A stretch of 47,472 bases of DNA, taken from the NCBI GenBank assembly GCA_041645325.1, contig JBAZQI010000005.1:1-47472 (forward strand), in the 5' to 3' direction. The DNA comes from JAFCCL01 sp041645325 (GTDB lineage Archaea > Iainarchaeota > Iainarchaeia > Iainarchaeales > GCA-2688035). Every line of letters begins with the position of its first letter. The first letter of the stretch is position 1. Shown here in pieces: positions 31,265 through 39,716 of this stretch. The position numbers and the translations under genes are program-made. The notes under the pieces were generated by a model, which made no database searches, was not told the DNA's origin, and worked only from the letters and a program-made list of their open reading frames with translations.

Positions 31265-31573
31265 TCAAATCATGTTTACTGCTATGAAGTAGCCAAGAAA
31301 GCCGCACAGCACGTCCCTAACCTTGTTCAAGGGCGTTTCCTTGAATGCTTTCCAGTGCCTGCTCACCATGAGCATTTCAAGGAACTCCCAGCCAATGATT
31401 AATGCAATTGCTATTGCCCAGTCTTTTATGAAAGCCCCGACAGCAAGGCCTCCCAAGAAATGCGTAATCATGTCAATTTCCGGCTTTTTATAATACCATT
31501 TTTTCCAGGATGCAATGCAGTGCATTGCCAGGAAAACCGCAAGAATCAGGATTTTTGCTTCAAGGGATGCCAT
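31265..31573 (-). CDS. Small polytopic membrane protein
   Basis: 102 aa with about three helices. Conserved-looking polar residues lie in or near membrane segments: IDMITHFLGGLAVG, WEFLEML and KVRDVLCGFLGYF. The H-G...WE...D order recalls VanZ/YjdF-like (DUF2238-type) membrane proteins, but the match is weak. It stands alone between a regulator and tRNA-Ile. Confidence 0.6.
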   Translation of the reverse strand: MASLEAKILILAVFLAMHCIASWKKWYYKKPEIDMITHFLGGLAVGAFIKDWAIAIALIIGWEFLEMLMVSRHWKAFKETPLNKVRDVLCGFLGYFIAVNMI

Positions 31574-31661
31574 AATAAGATTGCGCTTTTGGAGTATAAA
31601 AAACTCTCATCTCATCAATAAAGTAAAAGCGGAAACCTTTAAATTTTTACAAAAATTCTAG

Positions 31662-31747
31662 TGGGAATGGTGAGACTCGGACTCACGACCTCCCGGTTTC
31701 TGAATGGAATTTATCAGCCGGATGCGCTACCACTGCGCCACACTCCC
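31662..31747 (-). tRNA. tRNA-Ile (anticodon GAT) with a 14-nt intron
   Basis: On the minus strand GGGAGTG pairs with CATTCCC, the D arm is GCGC/GCGC, the anticodon stem TCCGG pairs with CCGGG, and the T arm is GTGAG/CTCAC. The anticodon is GAT. Fourteen bases interrupt the loop after position 37. CTGA of the loop pairs with TCAG of the intron as the 4-bp central helix with 3-nt bulges on both sides, the canonical archaeal splice motif. Confidence 0.94.
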
Positions 31748-31816
31748 TTTCTAAATAACCTAAACTTGGGAACTAATTTAAAGCTATTTCCTTCATAATC
31801 TTCCTTTACAGAGCAC

Positions 31817-31889
31817 AGCCCCGTCGTCTAGTGGCCAAGGATACAGGCCTTTGAAGCCTGGGACGTGAGTTCGAATCTCATCGGGGCTA
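31817..31889 (+). tRNA. tRNA-Gln (anticodon TTG)
   Basis: AGCCCCG pairs with CGGGGCT, discriminator A31889; anticodon stem CAGGC/GCCTG with loop CTTTGAA gives anticodon TTG; T arm GTGAG-TTCGAAT-CTCAT. No intron. A TATA-like ATTTAAAGC lies about 38 bases upstream. In archaea this tRNA is charged with Glu and converted by GatDE, whose two genes are also in this window. Confidence 0.96.
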
Positions 31890-31940
31890 TCCTTTGTAGG
31901 GCAATTTTCATTCGGCAATTGCAAGGTTAAAGGAAAAAGC

Positions 31941-31993
31941 CAATAGCCTAAAAAGCAGGTAAAAATAAGCTAAACCTGCTGTCATAGCTATTG
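31941..31993. other. Nested hairpin between tRNA-Gln and a convergent gene
   Basis: CAATAGC (31941-31947) pairs with GCTATTG (31987-31993) around an inner stem AGCAGGT (31954-31960)/ACCTGCT (31974-31980). It may be a terminator for the minus-strand gene ending at 32018 or a small RNA. No gene lies in 31890-32017. Confidence 0.5.
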
Positions 31994-32017
31994 TTATGGC
32001 AATTTTCGTTCTTGTTC

Positions 32018-32671
32018 TCATAAATACGCCTCAAGGTATGCGGCGCATTTTTCGATTGAAACCTTTTTGAATTCTTTTAGAATGGAAGTTAAAACCTTTT
32101 TCTCTTCTAACACTCTTCTTATCAACATTTCATCCAATTTGCTTGGAATGAAATTTAACGCGTTAAAAGTATCAATGCCGGGTTCCCTAAGATAAACAGC
32201 CGCCAATGATTTGTAAAGAAGTACTTCATTATTGCTGAAACCCAATTTCAGCAAATCCCCGTACTCATTTGCCCTCAAAATATAGCCAGCGCATTCTAAA
32301 GGGAACAACCAGCTGGCTTCGCTCTGGAAGTAGTCGTCAACGAGGAAGTATAGTGCAAATTTTTGCTTTGGGTCATTGACATTAATCCCATAAAATTCGT
32401 AGAGGCTTTTATCCAACCAGCCGGTCTTATTTGACCAAATGTCATCAACAATAAGATGGGTTTCAAAACCAGCTGCAAATGAAGACTTTTTATTTTCTGC
32501 AATAGGCTGATGAGTCACATTTTGCAAAGAATTGTTTACATATCTGATATCTGGTGCAATCGCACCAAAGAAATAGTCATCAATATTGGAATAATTTGAA
32601 ACGAGTTTTTTCTTTTTAATTTTTTGAAGCGCAAGTTTTGCAATCCATTCATGGGTAAACAAAAACGCCAT
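32018..32671 (-). CDS. Zinc-dependent phospholipase C-like protein
   Basis: 217 aa from ATG 32671. Conserved positions of the Zn_dep_PLPC family are visible: FLFTHEWIAKLAL (His), YFFGAIAPDIRY (PD), a His in VTHQP, and FAAGFETHLIVDDIW (GxxxHLxxD). The family binds zinc and is expected to cleave phosphoesters. A TATA element AATATAAT about 30 bases upstream indicates a leaderless mRNA and sets the start at the internal ATG rather than the in-frame TTG at 32695. No signal peptide is seen. Confidence 0.65.
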   Translation of the reverse strand: MAFLFTHEWIAKLALQKIKKKKLVSNYSNIDDYFFGAIAPDIRYVNNSLQNVTHQPIAENKKSSFAAGFETHLIVDDIWSNKTGWLDKSLYEFYGINVNDPKQKFALYFLVDDYFQSEASWLFPLECAGYILRANEYGDLLKLGFSNNEVLLYKSLAAVYLREPGIDTFNALNFIPSKLDEMLIRRVLEEKKVLTSILKEFKKVSIEKCAAYLEAYL

Positions 32672-32809
32672 AATATTACACATTGCATTAAGCAAAATTA
32701 TATTCTTTCTGGTGCAAACCTAAAACGCCAGCTGTTTCATTGAGGCGCAATTTCTTTTACAACCGCTTCCGCAATGCTCGGCATTTCCCTTGAACAATTG
32801 CTTGCATAA

Positions 32810-32884
32810 ATGTGGGCATTTGCCCTGATTGCCCTTGCGCTTGCCGTTCTGCTCAACCTTTTGTTTGTTTTCAAAAAGAAGTAA
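32810..32884 (+). CDS. Possible 24-aa membrane peptide
   Basis: ATG 32810 opens a frame encoding one long hydrophobic helix (WAFALIALALAVLLNLLFVF) ending KKK. It overlaps the stop of an 11-codon frame in TAAATG. The perfect helix plus basic end is typical of single-span micropeptides, but no strong ribosome binding site is visible. The rest of 32672-32919 shows only the TATA box of the next gene. Confidence 0.35.
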   Translation: MWAFALIALALAVLLNLLFVFKKK

Positions 32885-32919
32885 GCTTTTTATAATGCTT
32901 CGGGCTTTTATTGCATTGT

Positions 32920-33126
32920 ATGGGCTTTTTTGGCAAGCTGGATTGGGCGAAAAAAAGAATGGCTGAAAAGCAGAAGGAAAAAAAGCAAGAGGAATTGCCC
33001 GAAGGCAAGTATGCGGAACAGTGCTCTTTTTGCGGCGGCACTGGAACGGAAAAAAAGTGGATGGGGCAATACTGGCACAAGAAGTGCATCCGGAGTCTGC
33101 GCAAGAGCGGGCGCAAGATGATTTGA
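32920..33126 (+). CDS. Small zinc-finger protein
   Basis: 68 aa from ATG 32920; TTTATAATG about 27 bases upstream suggests a leaderless transcript. A charged helix (10-30) is followed by CSFCGGTGTEKKWMGQYWHKKC, a CxxC...HxxC zinc-binding layout, and a basic tail. It resembles small archaeal zinc-finger proteins that bind nucleic acid or partner proteins; a specific family is not recognised. Confidence 0.7.
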   Translation: MGFFGKLDWAKKRMAEKQKEKKQEELPEGKYAEQCSFCGGTGTEKKWMGQYWHKKCIRSLRKSGRKMI

Positions 33127-33138
33127 TTCTGCTTTTGT

Positions 33139-34146
33139 TTACTTTTTCAGTTCTTTTTTGAGCCTGCTTATTTCCGGGATTTCTTTTGGGGCAACCTTGT
33201 TGAGCAGCGCCAGGTAGTATGAAGTGAGGGCTGCAAGGTATATGGCGTAGAATGTTGTTGCCATGAGTGATTTGCCCTTCAGGTTCACTTCTGTTATGTC
33301 AAAATGCTTGCCCATTATTTTTTTCAGTATCCCAATGCGCTTTGCCACCCTTTTGTGCTCGCCTTGCCATCTCAGCAGGAATATTTCGCTTTTTTTCCTG
33401 GTTGTTCCGAATGCAACGCTTATTTCGTTGTGGTTTTGCTCAGGCAGGAAATGGTTCAGAGCCAATTGCTTTGCGTTCTCGTTTATTTCAGTCCTGAACC
33501 TGTAGGCAATCGCCTGCAATTCTTCCGGTGCATAAATTATTGGCAGCCTGTTTTTCATTTTCATTGCGAGCTCTTTTGCTTTTTCCTCCAAATGAAGTTG
33601 CTCTTTTTTCAGCAGGAAAACAGCTTCTCCCAATTCGCTGTTCTTTTTTTCAACCATGCCGAGCTTTTCAAGCACTATCAGCAATGGAAGGCAAACATAA
33701 GCAATGCCCATTCTTGGGCAGGGGCTTCCTTTCGGCATTGCAAGCAGGCTTTGCTTTGCGATTTTGCTTAATTTCCCGCCGGTTGTAATTGAAACAATAT
33801 AAGCGCCCTTCTTTTTTGCTTCGGAAAAGCAAGCCAGCGCTTCCTCGGTATCTCCGGAAAAAGAAACGCAGAGCAATAATGTTTTTTTGCCAACGTAAGC
33901 CGGCAACTCGTAACTATTGAACACCTCAAAAGGGACTTTCAATTCCTTTTTGAGCAGGTTCCTCAGGATTGCAGCGCCCACTCCGCTGCCGCCCATTCCG
34001 CAGGCAACAATGTTCTCAATTTGCCTTTTCTTTGGCTTGAACTTTTTTGCGTAATAAACAGCTTCAATGCACTGGTCAGGAAGATGCCTCATCCACTCAA
34101 GCACATTGCTCTTGTCGAACTGTTCCTTCAATTGCACCCAGTCCAT
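33139..34146 (-). CDS. Bifunctional phosphoglucose/phosphomannose isomerase
   Basis: 335 aa from ATG 34146. The SIS domains show VACGMGGSGVGAAILRNLL, LLCVSFSGDTEEAL, SITTGGKL, and later YRFRTEINENAKQLALNHFLPEQNHNEI with the catalytic Glu and His typical of archaeal PGI/PMI. It interconverts glucose-6-P/fructose-6-P and mannose-6-P. A TATA element TATTTATTA about 26-34 bases upstream suggests a leaderless start at this ATG. Confidence 0.93.
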   Translation of the reverse strand: MDWVQLKEQFDKSNVLEWMRHLPDQCIEAVYYAKKFKPKKRQIENIVACGMGGSGVGAAILRNLLKKELKVPFEVFNSYELPAYVGKKTLLLCVSFSGDTEEALACFSEAKKKGAYIVSITTGGKLSKIAKQSLLAMPKGSPCPRMGIAYVCLPLLIVLEKLGMVEKKNSELGEAVFLLKKEQLHLEEKAKELAMKMKNRLPIIYAPEELQAIAYRFRTEINENAKQLALNHFLPEQNHNEISVAFGTTRKKSEIFLLRWQGEHKRVAKRIGILKKIMGKHFDITEVNLKGKSLMATTFYAIYLAALTSYYLALLNKVAPKEIPEISRLKKELKK

Positions 34147-34218
34147 GAGAAACAATACCTACTATTGCTTGCAATAATAAATACTTATTGGTGCTTTAAT
34201 CGGAGGCCGTTAAATCTA

Positions 34219-35400
34219 TTATTGGAATTCCGGGAAACCTATGATGTCGCCATCAATTGGCATTGTACTGACCTTTTTTTGGGGTGATGAAAATTTGTTC
34301 CAGGATAAATTGCCTGCAACCCAATCTTTTTCCCAATTTCTGGAAGCGCCCTCTAAGCTATAAGAATCAAATAAGTAAGGAAGCCCTTCTGAAAAGAGGA
34401 AATTTTGGGAACTGCAAACATGAAAATGCAGGTGAGGCGCATCCGAATTTCCGGAATTTCCCAATTTGCCTATAACTTGCCCTTTTTTTACCTCGTCGCC
34501 TATTTTAACTTTTATTGATCCTGGAATTAAATGGGCATAGAATGCATAATGGTTTTGGTCAATTTCCAAGACAACATAGTTTCCCCCATAATTCACAAGC
34601 GGCAGATTTTTTGGATATTCAAGCGGCTTGTTGTCGGGAATTCCGTCTTTTGCATCAACAATCCTGCCATCGGACACTGCAAGTAGGTCACTGCCATAGC
34701 AATAATAATCTTCATTAACCGCCCCCTCATTTTTATATAACAAATTATCTGGGCCATATCGCATCCAATCTATGGCATATCTTTCGGGGAAAAAATCTAG
34801 CCCTTGAAGCATTATCAAAGCCTTTCTATGTACGGTTAAACCCGGTGGTGCAGATGCTGCCAGCCATTTGTCCCCCTTTAGCGGAGGCCCGCTAATGGCC
34901 AATTCTTCAGTTGAAATGTTAATTGCTGCTCCGCTAATGGGTTCTTCTTCATTGTTTTGCCTGAAGTAAACCCTGTGATAAATTGATGACGGAATTTGTT
35001 GTTTTGGCAAATTTAACCATAAAAGTGCGGCAAATGCGGAATTATCCCGTGGCACGTTCCTAAGGCTGGCGTTGAGATAATCCCCTGAAAGTGTTTTAAG
35101 AACAACATTGCTTCCAGAATCAACAATTTCAATTTTAGCAAATTCAACAGGCGAATAAGTTTTAATAAAGAGCTCATAAACCAGGGTTTGATTATTATCC
35201 AAATTGGATATTAGCGGCGTATTTTTTATTTCCAAGGCTGGATATAGCGGCGCAGCCTTTATTTCCAAAGCAGGGCAATTGTTTTGTTCCGGCCCATTGC
35301 AAGGCATCAGATTTAATGTCAGCGAAACAATAAGCAGGACAATCAGCGACATTGTTAAACCAAAAAACAAATTTGATTCTTTCATCTTTTTAAAGCTCAT
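34219..35400 (-). CDS. M23-like metallopeptidase-fold protein, membrane-anchored
   Basis: 393 aa. An N-terminal helix (about 11-32) anchors or exports it. A beta-rich region (about 60-165) precedes an M23/LytM-type domain: ERYAIDWMRYG (D211), GRIVDAKDGI, GGNYVVLEI, HYAFYAHL (H290), VKKGQVIGKLGNSGNSDAPHLHFHV (H323, H325). The first zinc His of M23 (HxxxD) is Arg207 here, a variant seen in the RYAIDW/RFAIDW subgroup. Archaea without murein do not need the classical substrate, so it may cleave a surface protein or be an inactive binder. TTTAAATAG about 25 bases upstream acts as TATA box. Confidence 0.8.
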   Translation of the reverse strand: MSFKKMKESNLFFGLTMSLIVLLIVSLTLNLMPCNGPEQNNCPALEIKAAPLYPALEIKNTPLISNLDNNQTLVYELFIKTYSPVEFAKIEIVDSGSNVVLKTLSGDYLNASLRNVPRDNSAFAALLWLNLPKQQIPSSIYHRVYFRQNNEEEPISGAAINISTEELAISGPPLKGDKWLAASAPPGLTVHRKALIMLQGLDFFPERYAIDWMRYGPDNLLYKNEGAVNEDYYCYGSDLLAVSDGRIVDAKDGIPDNKPLEYPKNLPLVNYGGNYVVLEIDQNHYAFYAHLIPGSIKVKIGDEVKKGQVIGKLGNSGNSDAPHLHFHVCSSQNFLFSEGLPYLFDSYSLEGASRNWEKDWVAGNLSWNKFSSPQKKVSTMPIDGDIIGFPEFQ

Positions 35401-35478
35401 GATATTTTTATTCCACCTGACTATTTAAATCTTCACAAAACGCAGAGGGCGTGCTGCTGATTCGCCGGCATGGATAAA

Positions 35479-36495
35479 TTATTGCTTTCTTAAGAAACTG
35501 TCAACTCTATTTGCTGCGTTTTCACCAATGTTGAAATAATAAAACTGATAATCGTAGAGATGGAAAACTCCCTTGCCAAATACCGGATTTCCCGGGGCTA
35601 GCTTTTCAACATCTGCCGTGCTGCAAATTACCACGCCCTTGTTATTGTCAACGCGGGCGTCGGCATAATTCTTTACAGCCGCAATTTTGCCTTCTTCATC
35701 AAATAATATTGACCCTGAACTTTCCTCAGCTGTTGCCAGTTTTTCTGTTCTGGTCCAGGTAATCGGGTTTATGGCCATGGCGCCTGGCAACAGGACTGGG
35801 TTGTTTCCTTCGACTACAGGCGCTTCGGTATTATATGAAACAATAACGCCAATGTCATTTTGGCCTTCGGCAAATTTTAAGTGGGAATTTTTGGCAAGGT
35901 AATCTTCTGTTACTGAATATCCGATAACATATGCAGCAATCATTCTGTCATAGACTTCCGGATTCTCTTTCAGGTAGCCTGCTAATAGGTAAAGCATTAC
36001 ATTTGAGCCTTGGGAATGGCCAGCCAGAATAAACGGGCGCCCATTATTATAGTTTTTAATGTAATAATCGAATGCGGCAAGCGCATCAGATGTTGGTATG
36101 CCGCCAACAAGTTTATCCCGTTCTTCCAAAGGCAAACTTAAGCAATAAGCAGCATCCACCTGCCTGTAATACGGGGCATAAATATTCGCCACTGGTTCAA
36201 AAGCAGTGGCCTGTGTTGCGAATGCCGCTTTTGAATTTTTTAGCATGGACGGGTTGTCAATTTCGCAAATGTTTGGGTCGTTTTCATTACTCTTTTGAAA
36301 TGAGGTCGGGTAAAGGTAAAACACATCCACTTTCTTTTCAGGCGAAGAAGGCAATGACAGCCAATGTTCAGACTTGGAATAATCGGGATATGGTTCCTGC
36401 GATGCATTTCCGGCAATCAGAATAATTGAAATGAGAATTATTGCCATGGCAATAATCAATGCCATCAATAACCAAAAACAATGCCTTTTCGTCAT
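35479..36495 (-). CDS. DUF3089 alpha/beta-hydrolase family protein
   Basis: 338 aa from ATG 36495. A membrane helix (about 8-30) is followed by VDVFYLYPTSF, QATAFEPVANIYAPYYRQV and a nucleophile elbow FILAGHSQGSNVML (GxSxG). These are the hallmarks of DUF3089, a group of putative lipases/esterases, mostly bacterial. It lies outside the membrane by prediction, next to the M23-like gene on the same strand. The substrate is unknown and transfer from bacteria is possible. Confidence 0.82.
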   Translation of the reverse strand: MTKRHCFWLLMALIIAMAIILISIILIAGNASQEPYPDYSKSEHWLSLPSSPEKKVDVFYLYPTSFQKSNENDPNICEIDNPSMLKNSKAAFATQATAFEPVANIYAPYYRQVDAAYCLSLPLEERDKLVGGIPTSDALAAFDYYIKNYNNGRPFILAGHSQGSNVMLYLLAGYLKENPEVYDRMIAAYVIGYSVTEDYLAKNSHLKFAEGQNDIGVIVSYNTEAPVVEGNNPVLLPGAMAINPITWTRTEKLATAEESSGSILFDEEGKIAAVKNYADARVDNNKGVVICSTADVEKLAPGNPVFGKGVFHLYDYQFYYFNIGENAANRVDSFLRKQ

Positions 36496-36521
36496 ACCAA
36501 TTCCATTCAAACATTAAATAG

Positions 36522-37763
36522 TTATTGGTTCAATCCCTTGCCTGTTTTTGCCGTTAAGCCGGCTTCCTTCAGGGCTTCTTTCCAGATTTCTTTTGCAATT
36601 ATTTCCTTTTTGCCGGAAACCGTTTTTTGGCCCTGTTTGGAGATTATTGTTACAGTGTTGCTGTCTTCGCCAATGCCTTTTTTTCCGACATCGTTTGCCA
36701 CAATCAGCTGCATTTTTGCTTTGGTCATCTTTTTTGTTGCCCTTTCAACAAGCTCTGCCCCGCTAACATTTGTTTCGGCTTTGAACCCTATGATGAAAAG
36801 TCCCGGGCTATGTTTTCTTGCCTCTTCAACCAGCTTTTTTGCAGGCATCAGTTCCAGGCTAACCGGCTTTTCGCTTGATATCTTGTTTTCGCTTTTTTTG
36901 ACATTAAAATCGCTTAATGCAGCCGGAATCAGGAAAAAATCCGGCTTTTCTTTTTCAAGCTCTTTCAAAACAGTGTCGTGCATTTCCTTTCCTGTTCTCA
37001 CGGCAATTTCTTCAATTCCTGAAAAGCCCGCAAAATTGCTGTGAATGATTTTTACTTTGGCTCCAAGCCTGTAGGCTTCTTTTGCCAGCTCTAACCCTGT
37101 TTTTCCGGATGCCCTTGTTGTCAAAACCCTTATAGGGTCAATATCTTCCTGAACCGCACCGCTTGCAATCAATGCCTGCTTTCCTTCGAGCGGCCTGCTT
37201 CCAAGGGCCCTTTCGCATTCCAGGACAATTTCCCAAATGTTTGGAAACTTTGCCGCACATTCGCTGTGCATTGGTTCAACAAAGGCAACTCCGGCCTCTT
37301 TGAGCCTTCTGATGTTTTCCGCAACTATCGCGTTTTTGTACATGCTTTCATGCATTGCCGGAACCAAAATCACCGGCTTTTTGCTTCCAAGGGCCGTGGT
37401 TGCAAACGTTGTCACAGCTGTGTCATCAATGCCACAGGCAATTTTGCCAATAGTGTTTGCAGTGCATGGCGCAATCAGCAGCAGGTCGGCCTGCCCTTTT
37501 TCCCCAAATTCCTCAACATGCTGGACCGCTCCATCCAATTCCAGCACAGGCAAATTTCCCGTGGCGTAATGCAAGGCGTTCGGATGCAGTATTCGCTGTG
37601 CTTCCTTTGACATCACTGCTTTTACATCTGCACCGTGCCTGATAAGCTCCCTGGCAAGCTCAACACACTTGACGGCGGCAATGCTGCCGCATATTCCCAG
37701 AATTATTCTTTTGCCTGAGAGGCTTCCTCCCTTGCTTTCCTTAATCCAGAGTGCCGGGTGCAT
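36522..37763 (-). CDS. coaBC: Phosphopantothenoylcysteine decarboxylase/synthase
   Basis: 413 aa bifunctional enzyme. The N-terminal flavoprotein CoaC domain shows ILGICGSIAAVKCVELAREL, ATGNLPVLELDG, LLLIAPCTANTIGKIACGIDD and the PAMHESMY substrate clamp. The C-terminal CoaB domain shows DIDPIRVLTTRASGKTGLELAKEA and IPAALSDFNVKKSENKISSEKP. It makes 4'-phosphopantetheine from phosphopantothenate, cysteine and a nucleotide. TTGAGG lies before the ATG. It follows gatE by 31 bases and is probably in the same operon. Confidence 0.95.
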   Translation of the reverse strand: MHPALWIKESKGGSLSGKRIILGICGSIAAVKCVELARELIRHGADVKAVMSKEAQRILHPNALHYATGNLPVLELDGAVQHVEEFGEKGQADLLLIAPCTANTIGKIACGIDDTAVTTFATTALGSKKPVILVPAMHESMYKNAIVAENIRRLKEAGVAFVEPMHSECAAKFPNIWEIVLECERALGSRPLEGKQALIASGAVQEDIDPIRVLTTRASGKTGLELAKEAYRLGAKVKIIHSNFAGFSGIEEIAVRTGKEMHDTVLKELEKEKPDFFLIPAALSDFNVKKSENKISSEKPVSLELMPAKKLVEEARKHSPGLFIIGFKAETNVSGAELVERATKKMTKAKMQLIVANDVGKKGIGEDSNTVTIISKQGQKTVSGKKEIIAKEIWKEALKEAGLTAKTGKGLNQ

Positions 37764-37794
37764 TTTTCCTCAACCTTTTAGAATTGCGCTGCTT

Positions 37795-39675
37795 CTATTC
37801 CTTTGCCCTTTTGGCCAGTTCTTCCCTGAGAACCCTGCTTATTTCTTCGCCAGCTACCTTGCCCTTGAGTTCGCGCATTGTGTCTCCCATCAGCGCGCCC
37901 AAAGCCCTTTCGCCCTTTTCCGCAATAATGCCGCTGTTTTTTTCAATTATGCCCCTGATAATGCCCCTCACTTCGCTTTCATCAGCTTTGCCGATGTTCA
38001 TTTCCCCCAGTATTTCTTCCGGCTCTGCGAACGGCTTTTTGTTCCATTGCCTGAGGAACTCAAGCAGCATTCCCTTCGGTATTTCTTTGCCTTTTTCAAG
38101 CAAAAGCCCTGTTTCAATCATTTCGTTTGAAATGTTTTCAATGCCTTCTCTCCTGAGCTGTGTAAGCCCTTCAAGCAAAAGCGCTGCCGCTGTTGTGGCA
38201 TTGAAACTTTTTTTCAAAAGCCCCTCAAAAAAGCACGCGTAATTGCTCAGCTTCATTCCCTCTACAAGGTTTGAGGACAATCCCTTTTCCCTGTAAAGCT
38301 TTTCCCTTTGCCCGACAGTCAAAGGCAGTTGTTTTGCAAGCGAAGAAAGCGTTCCTGTTTCAACTTTCACAGGCTCCAAATCAGTTTCAGGGTACATTCT
38401 TGCCGCGCCTGGCAAGGGCCTGCTGTACTCTGTGTTTGCGTCCTCCAAAGCGTTTCTTGTTTCTTCCGGAACGCCCCTGAGCGCTTCTGCGCACCTTTCA
38501 AGCACGGTGCCAATCGCCTTTTTTGCCTTTTCCCTGCTGTCTGCTTGCACCATTACGAATGCGTCATCCATTATGCAGTTGCATTTGTGCCCAACATGCT
38601 CGATTTCCCGTTCCGAAATCCCGTATGCCGGCAGCTCGTCGCTGTGCAGTATTCCTTTCAGCCCTGCCTTTGCTTTCACATAACCGGCAAGTTCTGTTCC
38701 AAAACGCCGCCCTGGCTGCAGTTCTTTTCCAAGCAGGCCGTGCATTTTGTGCAGCCTTGTGCCGAAAACGCTTTTTCCTTTGAGGAACTTGCATTCGCTG
38801 GCTGAAAAAATGCCGCTTAGCTCAAAAATCTCATTTTCCTGAAAATCCTTTTCAGAAATTTTCCTTTTGCGCATCTCTTCCCTTATTTCAACGAGCGAAA
38901 CCTGCCTTTGTACCTCTCTTCGCACATATTCATCAATCATTTCAAGCTCTTGCACGCCCTTTATTTCAACCCTTGCGCCCTCTTTGATTGAAACGTTCAA
39001 ATCCTGCCTTATTGTGCCTAATCCCCTTTTTGCCCTGCAGGTTCTCCTGAAAAGCTCCCCAATCTTTGCCGCGCATTCCTTAACCTCTTCAGGCGTTTTC
39101 AGGTCCGGGGCGGTGGCAAGCTCTATCAAAGGAATGCCGAGCCTGTCAAGCCTGTAGATTATTTCGTTGTCCTTTTTTTCCATTGGCCTTGCGGCATCCT
39201 CTTCCAGGGCAATTGTCTGGATGCTGACCTTTTTGCCGCTTAATTCCAGTTCGCCGCCCAAGGCAACAAGCATTGTCCTCTGAAAACCAGACGTGTTGGA
39301 GCCGTCAATCACGAGCTTTCGCATCACAAAGAGCTCGTCCAAAACCTGCGCCTTTGCCATGAGTGCAATCTCAAGCGTTGTTTCCAGGGCATCCCTGTCA
39401 GGAGGCTGTGGTGGCTCATCATCCAGCTCTATTTCGCAGTTCGTGCCATTGTACGCCTCGTAAGCATAAGAAAGGCCTTTGCCAAACGCCTCCAAGGCAG
39501 CCTTGTCAAACTCGCCGAGCTCTGAGGCAACAGGCCTCAAAAGCCTTTTGACAACAAAATCCGGCTTTTCTTCCCTTAAAACAGACGGGCACCTGCAGAA
39601 CAGCTTGCCTGTGTCAAGCTGCTGGTGGCACTCCAAGCCAGCCTTTAATCCAAGCCTTTCCCATTTTTCTTCCAT
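37795..39675 (-). CDS. gatE: Glu-tRNA(Gln) amidotransferase subunit E
   Basis: 626 aa from ATG 39675. The GatB-like core is shown by LGLKAGLECHQQLDTGKLFCRCPS, IDGSNTSGFQRTMLVALGG, LEEDAARP and RLDRLGIPLIELATAPDLKTPEE. The AspRS-type GAD insertion is at about 270-410, and a YqeY-like tail is at the C terminus. GatE activates Glu-tRNA(Gln) and amidates it with ammonia from GatD; the family is restricted to archaea. A TATA element CTTAAAAAGC about 30 bases upstream makes this ATG leaderless; the promoter adjoins the hairpin cluster at 39717. Confidence 0.96.
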   Translation of the reverse strand: MEEKWERLGLKAGLECHQQLDTGKLFCRCPSVLREEKPDFVVKRLLRPVASELGEFDKAALEAFGKGLSYAYEAYNGTNCEIELDDEPPQPPDRDALETTLEIALMAKAQVLDELFVMRKLVIDGSNTSGFQRTMLVALGGELELSGKKVSIQTIALEEDAARPMEKKDNEIIYRLDRLGIPLIELATAPDLKTPEEVKECAAKIGELFRRTCRAKRGLGTIRQDLNVSIKEGARVEIKGVQELEMIDEYVRREVQRQVSLVEIREEMRKRKISEKDFQENEIFELSGIFSASECKFLKGKSVFGTRLHKMHGLLGKELQPGRRFGTELAGYVKAKAGLKGILHSDELPAYGISEREIEHVGHKCNCIMDDAFVMVQADSREKAKKAIGTVLERCAEALRGVPEETRNALEDANTEYSRPLPGAARMYPETDLEPVKVETGTLSSLAKQLPLTVGQREKLYREKGLSSNLVEGMKLSNYACFFEGLLKKSFNATTAAALLLEGLTQLRREGIENISNEMIETGLLLEKGKEIPKGMLLEFLRQWNKKPFAEPEEILGEMNIGKADESEVRGIIRGIIEKNSGIIAEKGERALGALMGDTMRELKGKVAGEEISRVLREELAKRAKE

Positions 39676-39716
39676 CGCAATCTGATAATTCAAGCAGAAA
39701 AAAGCTTTTTAAGTAA

